DNA of 32,383 nt from positions 1 to 32,383 of IMG/VR virus record IMGVR_UViG_3300049856_000274; one strand, given 5' to 3'. The stretch is from a virus. The notes under the pieces were generated by a model. That model ran no database searches. It saw only the letters and a list, made by a program, of their open reading frames with translations, and was not told where the DNA came from. Below are positions 19,141-27,852 of this stretch, one piece after another. How positions within the stretch are numbered: the stretch's first letter is position 1; each line of letters begins with the position of its first letter. The position numbers and the translations under genes were made by a program.

Positions 19141-19389
19141 ACGTTGAATGCCGTTTTCCCGTCTCTTACACCCACATACGAGAGCCCTGCTGCCACTGAG
19201 TTTGTGAGCCCGTGTTTCCGGCCCCCTGGCGGTTACGCCGCATAAAGGACAAGGCCGATCGGGTGAGTAAGGCCCCCGAGAGGACACGGTCCCTGGGAAT
19301 CTGACGACCCCTGCCTAGCAGACACGGTCGACGCGAACACCGGCAAGAGCCGGTGGTCACTCGATCCACGTCCAAGGCGGGAGCGCGCC
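19134..19389 (+). promoter_or_regulatory. Long leader before the capsid gene
   Basis: 256 bases without a supported gene. It contains hairpins GGCG-GTTA-CGCC (19228-19239), CTGC-CTA-GCAG (19311-19321) and CACCGGC-AAGA-GCCGGTG (19338-19355), and the direct repeat GACACGGTC at 19283-19291 and 19321-19329. The density of short stems suggests a structured 5' untranslated region for the most abundant virion protein. No known RNA family is recognised. Confidence 0.5.
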
Positions 19390-20316
19390 GTGTCTGAAAA
19401 CCTTTTCAAGCTATACGTCACCCAGTTTTCAACCATCCTCAACGTGAAACTGCAGCAGCGCACGTCGAAGCTGCGCGGCCGTTGCATGGAAGGTTTCCAC
19501 ATCGGCAAGCAGGCCAGCCCGGTCCAATACATCGGCGCCATCCAGATGAAGACGCCCTCGGGGCGCTTTGCACCACTTGACCGGCAAGATGTGGACTTCA
19601 CCCGCCGCTGGGTGTTCCCGATCGACAAGGAAGCGGTCCAGCTCATCGACAGCTTCGACAAGCTCAAGCTGCTGACCGATCCGACCAGCCAATATTCCGA
19701 CGTGGCAGCCGCTGCCGTCGCCCGCGAGTGGGACGACCGCCTGATTGGCGCTTCGTTCGGTACCGCTCAGATTGGCGCCGACGCTGGCGGTCTGTCAGGT
19801 GAAGTGTTCAATGCCTCCGGCCTGTTCCAGATCGCCAGCACTTTCGGATCATCGGCCGCGTCCGGGCTGACCGTCGCCAAAATGATCGAGGCCAAGCGCA
19901 TCTTCCGCAAGGCGCAGGTCGATGTCGACCAGGAAAGTCTGACCTGGATCACCAATTCCCAGGGCGAGTCCGACTTGCTCAACCAGGTGCAGGTGGTGTC
20001 GACCGACTTCTCCGGTGCCGACCGGCCCACGCTTGTTGAGGGCAAGGTCACCCGGTTCATGGGATTCGACATCATCTACTCGGAGCGCCTTACGTCGACC
20101 GCCAACGTTCGCCAGAACATCACCTGGGTGAAGACCGGTATCTATCTCGGCATCTGGAAGGACGTGCAGAACGATGTCAGCCAGCGCCGCGACCTGTCCT
20201 CGCTGCCCTACCAGCTCTGGACCGGTATGTCGTCGGGCGCTACCCGGCTCGAGCCCGGCCGGCTCTTGCAGGTGCTGTGTGCCGACACCTCCGCGGCTGC
20301 GGACGTTGTGCCGTAA
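19390..20316 (+). CDS. Major capsid protein, 308 aa
   Basis: GTG start 19390 with GGGAG seven bases upstream. The sequence (MSENLFKLYVTQFSTILNVK...) with QQRTSKLRGRCMEGFHIGKQ, VQYIG and DRQDVDFTRRWVFPIDKEAV, then a long mid-domain and VRQNITWVKTGIYLGIWKDV near the end, fits the 'phage capsid protein' group found in BPP-1-like short-tailed phages (HK97 fold). Position after scaffold and before a decoration-like gene agrees. The N-terminal half is well conserved with the family as I recall it; the exact family assignment is not certain. Confidence 0.8.
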   Translation: MSENLFKLYVTQFSTILNVKLQQRTSKLRGRCMEGFHIGKQASPVQYIGAIQMKTPSGRFAPLDRQDVDFTRRWVFPIDKEAVQLIDSFDKLKLLTDPTSQYSDVAAAAVAREWDDRLIGASFGTAQIGADAGGLSGEVFNASGLFQIASTFGSSAASGLTVAKMIEAKRIFRKAQVDVDQESLTWITNSQGESDLLNQVQVVSTDFSGADRPTLVEGKVTRFMGFDIIYSERLTSTANVRQNITWVKTGIYLGIWKDVQNDVSQRRDLSSLPYQLWTGMSSGATRLEPGRLLQVLCADTSAAADVVP

Positions 20317-20328
20317 GGGGAGGCGCCA

Positions 20329-20553
20329 ATGGCATCTATTTCGTTCTCACTCTCCCGTGGAGTCGATGGTTTCAAGATCAGCGACTTCACATCTGGGGCA
20401 CTGGCGCCGAATGCTGGTGAAATCGAGCTCAGGATCAATCTGATCGACACGAACGCCGTCAACCTGACCCGCAAGGATGTCGTGAAGGCGCTGGAGGCCT
20501 TCCAACGCCTGATTGAGAGCGGTCCCATCTTCACCACTTCGCCTGTCCTATAG
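20329..20553 (+). CDS. Small virion-block protein, 74 aa
   Basis: ATG 20329 is preceded by AAGGGGAGG. MASISFSLSRGVDGFKISDF looks strand-rich, then ELRINLIDTNAVNLTRKDVV and a helix KALEAFQRLIES. Small proteins immediately after the capsid gene are often head-associated. No family recognised. Confidence 0.6.
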   Translation: MASISFSLSRGVDGFKISDFTSGALAPNAGEIELRINLIDTNAVNLTRKDVVKALEAFQRLIESGPIFTTSPVL

Positions 20554-20562
20554 GAGACTCTA

Positions 20563-21156
20563 ATGGCTCTCATTGCCAAGTCAGCTTCCATCACGGCCAT
20601 GGACTCGACCCCGCTGGTCGAGGTCACGTCCGGCGAGGGCATTAGCGGGTGGTTGAAGAACGTCAACGACTTCGCGACCATTCTCTTTACCGGTTCCGGC
20701 ATTGGCGACCTCTACCGCTTTGTCCGGTTCCCGACCACCGCCAAGGTCAAGAAGGTCTTTCTGGTGATCACGTCGGTGTCGACCGCCGGTGCCATGGATA
20801 TTGGTGTGGGATTTTCGGACTCGACCGTCGATGGCACGCCGCAATCGTTGGCCACCCTGGCCAATCCGATGGTGCAGCTTACCGGCCCGGCCGACAACAA
20901 GCTGTTCGGTTCGGCGCAGGCACTGACTGCCGCCATCATCACACCCCCAAAGGAAATCACGTTCTCGGGCACGGCATTCCCGTTCCTGCCGGTCCACCAG
21001 AACCTGCCGCTCTGGCAGGCACTCGTGAACCTGGGTGCGACGCAGTTCACCGCCGATCCCGGCGGCTACTTCGACATCGTCGGTAAGGCAACAACCGCGC
21101 CGACTGTGACGAATACTGTTGCGAGCATTGAACTGGACTACGTGCAGGGGCCGTGA
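20563..21156 (+). CDS. Probable capsid decoration/cement protein, 197 aa
   Basis: ATG 20563 follows AGGAG. The whole sequence is strand-rich with many Thr, Ser, Gly and Val, and few charges (FATILFTGSGIGDLYRFVRF, KVKKVFLVITSVSTAGAMDI, ASIELDYVQGP), fitting a jelly-roll. In BPP-1 the capsid is stabilised by a jelly-roll cement protein encoded next to the capsid gene; the same position here suggests the same role. This is inference from fold character and context. Confidence 0.55.
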   Translation: MALIAKSASITAMDSTPLVEVTSGEGISGWLKNVNDFATILFTGSGIGDLYRFVRFPTTAKVKKVFLVITSVSTAGAMDIGVGFSDSTVDGTPQSLATLANPMVQLTGPADNKLFGSAQALTAAIITPPKEITFSGTAFPFLPVHQNLPLWQALVNLGATQFTADPGGYFDIVGKATTAPTVTNTVASIELDYVQGP

Positions 21157-21440
21157 TGGCTTTTCACTGGAACGATCTTGCCGGGTTGGAAGCAACCGGC
21201 GGTGCGGTGCTGCGCAAATACGAGCGGCTAGTCGAGCAGGCGCATGGTGCGCAGCCCGGCTCGTCGGCTCATCTTGCCAGACTTGCATTCGAGAATGCTT
21301 GGCTGGCCGATCCGGCAGCTGTGAAGGTAGCATGTGAGGCCGAGGAAAAGCCGGCAAAGCCCAAGCGAAAGCCGAAACTGGTTGAGCAGATGACTGATGA
21401 AGAGCTGCTCGGAACCAGGCATGATGAGGAGCCCGTGTGA
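21153..21440 (+). CDS. Hypothetical protein, 95 aa
   Basis: ATGATGG overlap with the preceding stop (start 21153, or 21156). A helical N-terminal half (GAVLRKYERLVEQAHGAQPG) leads to a low-complexity charged tail EEKPAKPKRKPKLVEQMTDE and a C-terminal acidic end. May be a head-tail or decoration accessory. No family recognised. Confidence 0.6.
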   Translation: MMAFHWNDLAGLEATGGAVLRKYERLVEQAHGAQPGSSAHLARLAFENAWLADPAAVKVACEAEEKPAKPKRKPKLVEQMTDEELLGTRHDEEPV

Positions 21441-21679
21441 TGGGTGGACATGTCCGATCTGGTAATTTGGTGCATGACACGGCCTGCAACACGGCTGAAG
21501 GAACGCGGCAAGGGGTGCAGGCCAGCGCTGCTCAGAGCCCGGCTGGTCAGGCAGCACTCAACGCCGCTGAGATCGCATGGGCACGAGCTTGCGTGGCGAG
21601 CTGCAAGGCCAACAACAATTCGGTCGGCGCGGAGCCGTTCCAGACTTTGCTGCGGTCGCTCGGCACTGGAGGCAGCTGA
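21440..21679 (+). CDS. Hypothetical protein, 79 aa
   Basis: ATG 21440 shares a base with the previous stop; a GTG one codon upstream is an alternative. The product (MGGHVRSGNLVHDTACNTAE...) is Ala-rich and helical with two Cys near the middle (WARACVASCKANNNS). No family recognised. Confidence 0.55.
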   Translation: MGGHVRSGNLVHDTACNTAEGTRQGVQASAAQSPAGQAALNAAEIAWARACVASCKANNNSVGAEPFQTLLRSLGTGGS

Positions 21680-21954
21680 TGGCTACCTTAAAGGAAAGTG
21701 CCTTCGCAGCCGCCTTGGTAGCGGCCGAGGCCGCCCGTCAGGTGGCTTATGCGGCTGCCTTTGCGACCTACGCGCCGAACGGTTTTGGTGTATTCGCCAA
21801 CTTGGCGACCTATCAGGCCGCGCTCGTGACGGCCGATAACGCCTACGTTGATGCCGTTCAGTCGGCGGCGACCACCAATGCCATCTCACCAAGTGCCAAG
21901 GGCACGATCTATCCGGGCGTGTGGCCCAATCAGATCGCATCGATCGTGACATGA
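21679..21954 (+). CDS. Ala-rich hypothetical virion-block protein, 91 aa
   Basis: Start at ATG 21679 sharing a base with the upstream stop; the frame upstream of it is a shadow. MATLKESAFAAALVAAEAAR and following residues form an Ala-rich amphipathic helix, with FATYAPNGFGVFANLATYQA in the centre. The C-terminal part (AKGTIYPGVWPNQIAS) is proline/aromatic. Function unknown. Confidence 0.55.
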   Translation: MATLKESAFAAALVAAEAARQVAYAAAFATYAPNGFGVFANLATYQAALVTADNAYVDAVQSAATTNAISPSAKGTIYPGVWPNQIASIVT

Positions 21955-22361
21955 GAGCCGGGCTTCCTCCATATCCAACGGGCGAGACCGGCAAGGTTGC
22001 GACTCCGATTGCAGCTTCGTCTGGTAATGTTGCGGCTGGTGTTGCTGCAGCCACGCTGGCAGCCGGTGGCGCCAACGTGATGACCTACATTTCGGGGTTC
22101 GAATTCACCGCAAATGGCGCGACTGGCCAATCGACCGTTCAGCTTCAGGTGACGGGCGTCACTGGTGGTCCACTAGTCTACAACATCAATGTGCCGGCCG
22201 GTGCGCAGGTTGTCATCCCCACGCTATCTGTTCAGTTCAATCCGCCATTGCAGGCCAGTGCGCTCAATACCGCCATTGTGGCCACGGTCCCGTCGCTGGG
22301 TGCCGGCAACGTCAATAGCGCAGTCAACGCCCACGGCTATCAGCTTCCGTACTCATCCTAG
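21951..22361 (+). CDS. Strand-rich virion-block protein, 136 aa
   Basis: Start at ATG 21951 overlapping the stop of the previous gene. Strand-rich and nearly uncharged: VMTYISGFEFTANGATGQST, VQLQVTGVTGGPLVYNINVP, AGAQVVIPTLSVQFNPPLQA. This repeats a pattern of beta sandwich proteins such as head fibres or decoration proteins. It is the last gene before the tail genes. Function not established. Confidence 0.55.
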   Translation: MRAGLPPYPTGETGKVATPIAASSGNVAAGVAAATLAAGGANVMTYISGFEFTANGATGQSTVQLQVTGVTGGPLVYNINVPAGAQVVIPTLSVQFNPPLQASALNTAIVATVPSLGAGNVNSAVNAHGYQLPYSS

Positions 22362-22418
22362 CGGCGAAGCCGCCGGACAGTGCGTTGCTACAGAATGGTG
22401 TGTCCGTAATGACACATC
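22361..22418 (+). promoter_or_regulatory. Element block before the tail genes (AGTGCGTTG copy 4 plus hairpins)
   Basis: GCGGC-GAA-GCCGC (22361-22373), then GACAGTGCGTTGCTACA (22376-22392) with the nonamer at 22379-22387, then TGTGTC-CGTAAT-GACACA (22399-22416), a 6-bp hairpin ending two bases before the ATG of the next gene. There is no good ribosome binding site, and the hairpin would sit where the ribosome lands. The first two parts repeat elements at 12448-12510. Confidence 0.55.
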
Positions 22419-24074
22419 ATGGGCATTTTCCTGATCGACACAGACATTGCCAATCGTGCACTGCAGCACGTCGGACAGCCACAACTCGATCCGATCCAGG
22501 GCTTTGCCGAGAACAGCAAGCGGGCGCAAGAGACATCATTCTGCTATCCGAAGCTGCGGCAGGCCGAGCTGCGCCGCAATATCTGGCGGTTTGCCACCCG
22601 CAAGGCGGTGTTGCGGCCGGTCAACACCAACACGTTGCTGTTGTCGCCGTCGCTGTGGGTCCAGAGCACGACCTACTTCACCGGGTCCATCGTCAGTGAC
22701 CAGACCGGCTATCTTTGGATTTCCAAGATCAGGAACAATCTCGGCTTTCAGCCCGAGCTTTCGGCCGCGGCCTGGGAGCCGTATTTCGGGCCGCTGACGG
22801 TCAGCCGCTACGATGGCAGCACGACCTATTTCTCGGGCGAGGTTGTCTACACGCTCGCCGGTGACGGCACCTACAACACCTATCTGTCGCTTACCAACGG
22901 CAATGCGACCCACCCGGCGCTGCCGAACGAATGGTCGATTGCGACCATCTATTTCAAGAACCAGGTGGTGCGGGCGTTCCCGGCCTGGTCGAGCATCACG
23001 ACCTACACGCAGGGCCAGACCGTCCTGAACAGTGACGGGCTGATCTATTCGTCGCTGCAGAACGCCAATCTCAATCATCCTCCGGCTTCGAGCGCGACGT
23101 TCTGGCAGCTCGTGCCGACGCTGATCCTGCAATCGCAGTCGGTGCCGTCGACCAGCACGGTGGTGCCGCCGCAGTCTTCACCGGTCAACGAGTGGGTGCA
23201 GGCCACGACCTATGCGCTCGGCAATTTCGTGATGTTCAATGGCATTGAATATCTGTCGATCCTTGCCAACAACACCGGCAACTTCCCGAACGCGGCAGCT
23301 TCTACATTCTGGAAGCCGTTGACGCTCGGCACGTTCTACATGAGCCTGACTGATCTTAACTTCGGCAACAATCCGACCACGACATTCGCGCCGGAATGGT
23401 CATCGGTCACGACCTACGGTGCGGCTGCGCCTGTCACCGGCTCGGACGGGGTGATCTACACATCGATTGCCGGTGGCAACCTCAACCACGACCCGACATT
23501 CTCACCGGCATTCTGGACCAACACCGGCGTGCTGTCGCCGTGGGACTCTGTTTTCGTGCAGGGCGGCGGCAACGAGTCATGGATGCAGATCGGCGGCTCA
23601 TCGTTCCCGACCGGTGTCGGGCTGACCGTACCCGTCATCACCTATCCGGTCGGTACCGGACCGTCGTCGCAACTGGCGACCAAGAACATCTATCGGCTGC
23701 CGGCCGGGTTTCTGCGTCAAGCACCGCGCGATCCGAAGGCGGGCTCCAGCTCGTTTCTCGGGGCGCCGTCCGGGCTCGCCTATACGGATTGGGAATTGGA
23801 AAACGTCTTCATCGTCACCCGCGATGCCGATCCGCTCATGTTCCGGTTTGTCGCGGACGTGACCGATGTTTCAAGCTTCGATCCGATGTTCTGCGAGGGC
23901 TTGGCGGCGCGTATCGGTCTGGAGGTGTGCGAGCCGCTCACGCAGTCGACCGCCAAGCTCGGCACGATTGCGAAGATGTACGATACCTTCATGACTGACG
24001 CCAGAACTGTGAACGGAATCGAAGTGGGAGCAGACGAGCCCGCAGAAGATGATTGGGTCATGGCGAGGCTATAA
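22419..24074 (+). CDS. Tail adaptor (gp11-like) with five carbohydrate-binding-like repeats, 551 aa
   Basis: The ends match the T7 gp11 (tail tubular A/adaptor) type: residues 1-65 (DIANRALQHVGQPQLDPIQG, NIWRFATRK) and about 470-551 (WELENVFIVTRDADPLMFRF, IAKMYDTFMTDARTVNG). Between them, about residues 78-370, are five repeats of roughly 40 residues. The clearest are 190-230 (WSSITTYTQGQTVLNSDGLIY...), 259-299 (WVQATTYALGNFVMFNGIEY...) and 326-367 (WSSVTTYGAAAPVTGSDGVIY...), each with W-x(3)-TTY, a Y[L/T/S]SL turn and N.P......W. This resembles CBM5/12-type carbohydrate-binding modules. The adaptor normally joins portal to nozzle; the insert may bind the cell surface. Confidence 0.8.
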   Translation: MGIFLIDTDIANRALQHVGQPQLDPIQGFAENSKRAQETSFCYPKLRQAELRRNIWRFATRKAVLRPVNTNTLLLSPSLWVQSTTYFTGSIVSDQTGYLWISKIRNNLGFQPELSAAAWEPYFGPLTVSRYDGSTTYFSGEVVYTLAGDGTYNTYLSLTNGNATHPALPNEWSIATIYFKNQVVRAFPAWSSITTYTQGQTVLNSDGLIYSSLQNANLNHPPASSATFWQLVPTLILQSQSVPSTSTVVPPQSSPVNEWVQATTYALGNFVMFNGIEYLSILANNTGNFPNAAASTFWKPLTLGTFYMSLTDLNFGNNPTTTFAPEWSSVTTYGAAAPVTGSDGVIYTSIAGGNLNHDPTFSPAFWTNTGVLSPWDSVFVQGGGNESWMQIGGSSFPTGVGLTVPVITYPVGTGPSSQLATKNIYRLPAGFLRQAPRDPKAGSSSFLGAPSGLAYTDWELENVFIVTRDADPLMFRFVADVTDVSSFDPMFCEGLAARIGLEVCEPLTQSTAKLGTIAKMYDTFMTDARTVNGIEVGADEPAEDDWVMARL

Positions 24075-24077
24075 ACC

Positions 24078-27000
24078 ATGGCCGATGCCAGCTATGTTAG
24101 AAGCTCATTCATTTCCGGCGAATGGAGCAAGCTTTCTCAAGGCGGTGTTCATCGTCCAGAGTATCCGTTTGCGCTTAATGTCTGCCTGAACGGTCTTCCA
24201 CTTGAGACCGGCGCGTGGGTGCGGCGGCCCGGCACGCGCGTGAAGGCTGTCTCGCGCGGTGGCGTGGCGGCCCGCACGCAACGGTTCGACTTCAAGCAGA
24301 CGGCGCCCTACGACATCGAATTCACGGACGGCTTCCTGCGGTTCTTCGCCAACAACTCGCTGGCGACGACCAACGATCAGAAGGTCGTGGCATCGATATC
24401 GGCCGCCAATCCGGCCAAGGTCGCGACCACGCTTGCGCACGGCTGGGCGACCGGCAACACGACCTATTTCAACTCGCTCGGTGTCAACAATCCGCTCCTC
24501 CACAACCGGCCGTTTCTGATCACGGTCACGTCGGCAACCGAGTTTACGATTGCCGATGCGGTGACTGGCGCCAATATCGACGGTGCAACGCTGGGCGCCT
24601 TCGTGTCCGGCAATGTGACGCGCGTGCTGGAAATAGTCTCGCCATATGCAGGCGGCACATGGGCAACATTGCGCGTCATCAGGGCTGACATTCCGATCCA
24701 GCAGGGTACGACGCCCGGTGCCGTGACTCTCAATTCGGGCGTGGCACCCTATGTGCTCAAAGTTGTGTCTGCTCCGACCGCGTCTGCTTTTGCGACCTTC
24801 ACGCTAAGTCAGGCCGTGTTCAAGGACGGGCCATACCTTGACGCCTTTATCAATGGTGCATTGGCGACGCCATCGGCCCTGAGCGGCATCATCAATCTGA
24901 CGTTGTCATTCAATGCCTGGGACGCTACCAGAGCATATACGATCGGCGATTACGTTTCGTCTGGCGGCATCAATTACAAATCGATCGCCGATGCCAATTT
25001 TAATCATGCTCCGCCCAATGCGTCGTTCTGGGTCGTGGTTACGACCTTTGATCCGATTGGCCCGAATGGATTCCAGGGCACAGATTTTGGGCGGATGGTA
25101 CGACTCTATTCTGAGCCGCCGATCTGGGATACAGCGGTTACCTACGCGGCGAATGATGTTGTCGCCTATGGTGGCGCAGGGCTATCCTATACTGGCGCGA
25201 CCTACTGGAAGTCGCTTGTTGGTGGGAACGCCGGCAATACGCCCGGAACTGACCTTACCAAATGGGCTCTGTTTCCCACCGGCGCCATCTGGTCGTGGGG
25301 CAAGATCACGGCGTTGCTGAACGAGATCGACCGCGCGCTCGCCGGTTCAGCCAGCATTGGCGACCTCACATCAGGCGGTGGCCTGGCTGCGGCCTTTGAT
25401 GGCGATCTCAATCAGACCTGGTTTTCCAGCATTGGCGGGCATGGCGATGGGACCGCGGCCAACAAGGTGGCGGCAGCGGCCAGTATCGCCGGCTATATCG
25501 GCAAGAATTATTCCGGCGCGACCGATCAGAAGATTCAGCAGGCCACCCTGTTTCCGGCCACTGACATCGGTCTCGCCGCCATCTTCTTCGGCATCTTCCA
25601 CAACATACCAGGAACGGTGACCGTTACCGTGAATCTGCGTGCCAAGGCGTCAGCGCCGGCATCCGGCTCCGATGGAACTCTACTCGGCACGACGGGCGTG
25701 CTTAGCGACATACTATCTGCCGTGACGATCACCTCGAACGATCAAGTCACGGCTTGGAAGTATGTGTGGTTTGAGATTCTAGCGACCGGGACCGGCAGCG
25801 GCGGTGGTTCCCCGCAAATGGGCATTGGTGTGGCAGAGGCGAAATTTTTCAATCCGCCAGGTGGCGCCTCGAATGGCGTGCAAGTGCAAATTCTCGGCGA
25901 CAAGTTGCTGTACACCTCGGCAGTCCGCACTTGGCGACTCGGGCTCTATTCCAACACGACCGGCTGGCCCACTTGCGGCACCTATCACGAGGGCCGGCTA
26001 TGGCTTGCCGGACTGGTCAGCAATCGTTTCGACGGTTCGCGAAGCAACGACATCTTCAACTTTGCACCGACCGAGACGGGCGGTACCGTATCGCCGAGCA
26101 ACGGCATTTCCTACGCGTTCAACTCGGCCGACGTGAACCTGATTCTGTGGATGGAGCCGGATCAACTCGGCATTGTTGCCGGTACGGGGGCTGGCGAATG
26201 GCTGATACAGGCGTCCGCGCTCAATCAGCCATTGACACCCACATCCATTCAAGCCCATCGCGCCACGGCCCACAAATGCGCCAATATCGAGCCGCGCCGC
26301 ACCGGGCTGACGCTCGCCGTGGTGCAGGCATTCCGGCGCTCGCTGCTCGAGTTCTTCCATGATGTCTATTCCGGCAAGTTCGCGGCCGATAATCTTGCCG
26401 AGCACGCCAAGCACCTGACCAATGGCAATATTGCCGAGCTGGCGTTCCAGCACGAGCTCACGCCCATCATCTGGATTCGACGCACCGATGGCGTACTTGT
26501 CGGCATTACCTATCGGCGCAAGACGCTGGTGTCATCGCAACCGGCCGAAATGCGCGGCTGGCACCGGCATGTGCTCGGTTCTGGCCGGACGGTCGAATAC
26601 ATCTCGGCCGGGTCGTCGGCCGGAGGAAGCCTCGATGCGCTCACCCTGGTGACGAACGATGCGGCTACCGGCGTGCGGCACATCGAGGGCATGAGTGATA
26701 TCCTGGACGAGGGCGCTACGCTTGTGCAGGCGTCCTATCTCGATGATGCCCTCCCGCCCGACGCCGTTTCGAGCAGCCCAGTCACGCCGGCACCTTATGG
26801 TGGGCTCACACTCTTCGGTCTCTGGCCGCTCAATGGCAAGACCGTATCGGCCTGGCTTGGCGGGCTCGACTGCGGCGACTACACGGTGGCGAACGGGCAG
26901 ATCACGGTGCCGTACGGCGATGGCGTGTCGGCCGGGACGGCAAGTGGCCTGTTCACCGCGGCCTTTGCGTCGACGCTCAGCCTGTCGCAGATGCTGGTGG

Positions 27001-27362
27001 GCTTCACCTTCACCAGCGACGGCCAGATCGTGCGCGCGAATGCCCCGGCGGAATCGGGTGCCCGCAACGGTCCAGGATTCGGCAAGCTGCGGCGCAATCA
27101 CTACTACGCCATTCAGGTCGAGGGCGCAGTGGCCAATAGCATTTCGGTCGGCACCGAGTTTACGACATCGAGCCTCAAGCCGATGCTGACCAGGTTCAAG
27201 AACGGAACCGCTATCCCGGTCAATCAGCAATTCACCGGCATTCATAAGGACAATCTCGCCGACGAGGACGACTTCGATGGCATGATCTGCTGGCGCGTCA
27301 CACGTCCGTATCCGGCCAACATTGCCGCCATCGGCGGGTTCCTGCAAACGAAGGATTCCTGA
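24078..27362 (+). CDS. Tail nozzle-type protein (gp12-like), 1094 aa
   Basis: ATG 24078 with GAGG nine bases upstream. The N-terminus (MADASYVRSSFISGEWSKLS, RPEYPFALNVCLNGLPLETG, WVRRPGTRVKAV) fits the start of podovirus tail nozzle proteins (T7 gp12-like), and the length is large but within that group. The centre carries two carbohydrate-binding-like repeats (about residues 278-320, WDATRAYTIGDYVSSGGINY; and 347-400, WDTAVTYAANDVVAYGGAGL), like those in the upstream adaptor. Late strands NQLGIVAGTGAGEW-like (QLGIVAGTGAGEWLIQ) and CANIEPRR are typical of the family. Forms the tail tube through which DNA leaves. Confidence 0.75.
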   Translation: MADASYVRSSFISGEWSKLSQGGVHRPEYPFALNVCLNGLPLETGAWVRRPGTRVKAVSRGGVAARTQRFDFKQTAPYDIEFTDGFLRFFANNSLATTNDQKVVASISAANPAKVATTLAHGWATGNTTYFNSLGVNNPLLHNRPFLITVTSATEFTIADAVTGANIDGATLGAFVSGNVTRVLEIVSPYAGGTWATLRVIRADIPIQQGTTPGAVTLNSGVAPYVLKVVSAPTASAFATFTLSQAVFKDGPYLDAFINGALATPSALSGIINLTLSFNAWDATRAYTIGDYVSSGGINYKSIADANFNHAPPNASFWVVVTTFDPIGPNGFQGTDFGRMVRLYSEPPIWDTAVTYAANDVVAYGGAGLSYTGATYWKSLVGGNAGNTPGTDLTKWALFPTGAIWSWGKITALLNEIDRALAGSASIGDLTSGGGLAAAFDGDLNQTWFSSIGGHGDGTAANKVAAAASIAGYIGKNYSGATDQKIQQATLFPATDIGLAAIFFGIFHNIPGTVTVTVNLRAKASAPASGSDGTLLGTTGVLSDILSAVTITSNDQVTAWKYVWFEILATGTGSGGGSPQMGIGVAEAKFFNPPGGASNGVQVQILGDKLLYTSAVRTWRLGLYSNTTGWPTCGTYHEGRLWLAGLVSNRFDGSRSNDIFNFAPTETGGTVSPSNGISYAFNSADVNLILWMEPDQLGIVAGTGAGEWLIQASALNQPLTPTSIQAHRATAHKCANIEPRRTGLTLAVVQAFRRSLLEFFHDVYSGKFAADNLAEHAKHLTNGNIAELAFQHELTPIIWIRRTDGVLVGITYRRKTLVSSQPAEMRGWHRHVLGSGRTVEYISAGSSAGGSLDALTLVTNDAATGVRHIEGMSDILDEGATLVQASYLDDALPPDAVSSSPVTPAPYGGLTLFGLWPLNGKTVSAWLGGLDCGDYTVANGQITVPYGDGVSAGTASGLFTAAFASTLSLSQMLVGFTFTSDGQIVRANAPAESGARNGPGFGKLRRNHYYAIQVEGAVANSISVGTEFTTSSLKPMLTRFKNGTAIPVNQQFTGIHKDNLADEDDFDGMICWRVTRPYPANIAAIGGFLQTKDS

Positions 27363-27364
27363 TC

Positions 27365-27841
27365 ATGGCGCTCAGCAGCAGCAAAGTCGGTGCCGGCAGC
27401 AATGCGGTCAGCGATCTCACCGGTGGCATCGGTCTTCTGTACAAGGCCAAGGGATCGCGGCTTGAGGCCGAGCAATACGACAAGGCTGCTGCATTGGCCC
27501 GACTGAATGAGAAGTTCACCGAGTCTTCAACTCAGATCAAGGAAGCGCAGCAGCAGCGCGATTCGTACAAGCAGATCGGCGGCCAGCAGGCCGACATCGC
27601 GGCATCCGGCTTTGCGGCGACCGGATCGGCACTGGACATCCTGCGCGAGAGTGCATCGCAGGCGTCACTGACCAAATCGGTGATCAGCCAGCAGGGGCTG
27701 ATCGAGGAGGCCGGCTATGAGGAGCAGGCGCAGTCCTACGACCTGATGGCGCGGGCATCGCGTGAGGCTGCCAAGGCCGACACCTGGGGTGCGGTCGGGA
27801 AATTCGTGGGCGCCGCGGTCAGCGTCGCCGCCGTCTTTTGA
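27365..27841 (+). CDS. Internal virion protein (gp14-like), 158 aa
   Basis: ATG 27365 with AAGGA upstream. A Ser/Gly-rich N-terminus (SSKVGAGSNAVSDLTGGIGL) precedes a long coiled helical region (KAAALARLNEKFTESSTQIK, EAQQQRDSYKQ) with a small hydrophobic turn IAASGFAATGSALDILRESA, and ends in a hydrophobic helix AVGKFVGAAVSVAAVF. Helical, membrane-interacting and upstream of two long internal proteins, as T7 gp14 is upstream of gp15 and gp16. Such proteins are ejected to form the DNA channel. Confidence 0.65.
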   Translation: MALSSSKVGAGSNAVSDLTGGIGLLYKAKGSRLEAEQYDKAAALARLNEKFTESSTQIKEAQQQRDSYKQIGGQQADIAASGFAATGSALDILRESASQASLTKSVISQQGLIEEAGYEEQAQSYDLMARASREAAKADTWGAVGKFVGAAVSVAAVF

Positions 27842-27852
27842 GGTCACAGCCG

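Noticed and set aside
26532-27347. 271-codon minus-strand frame in the nozzle gene
   Set aside because: Antisense shadow with no recognisable motif.
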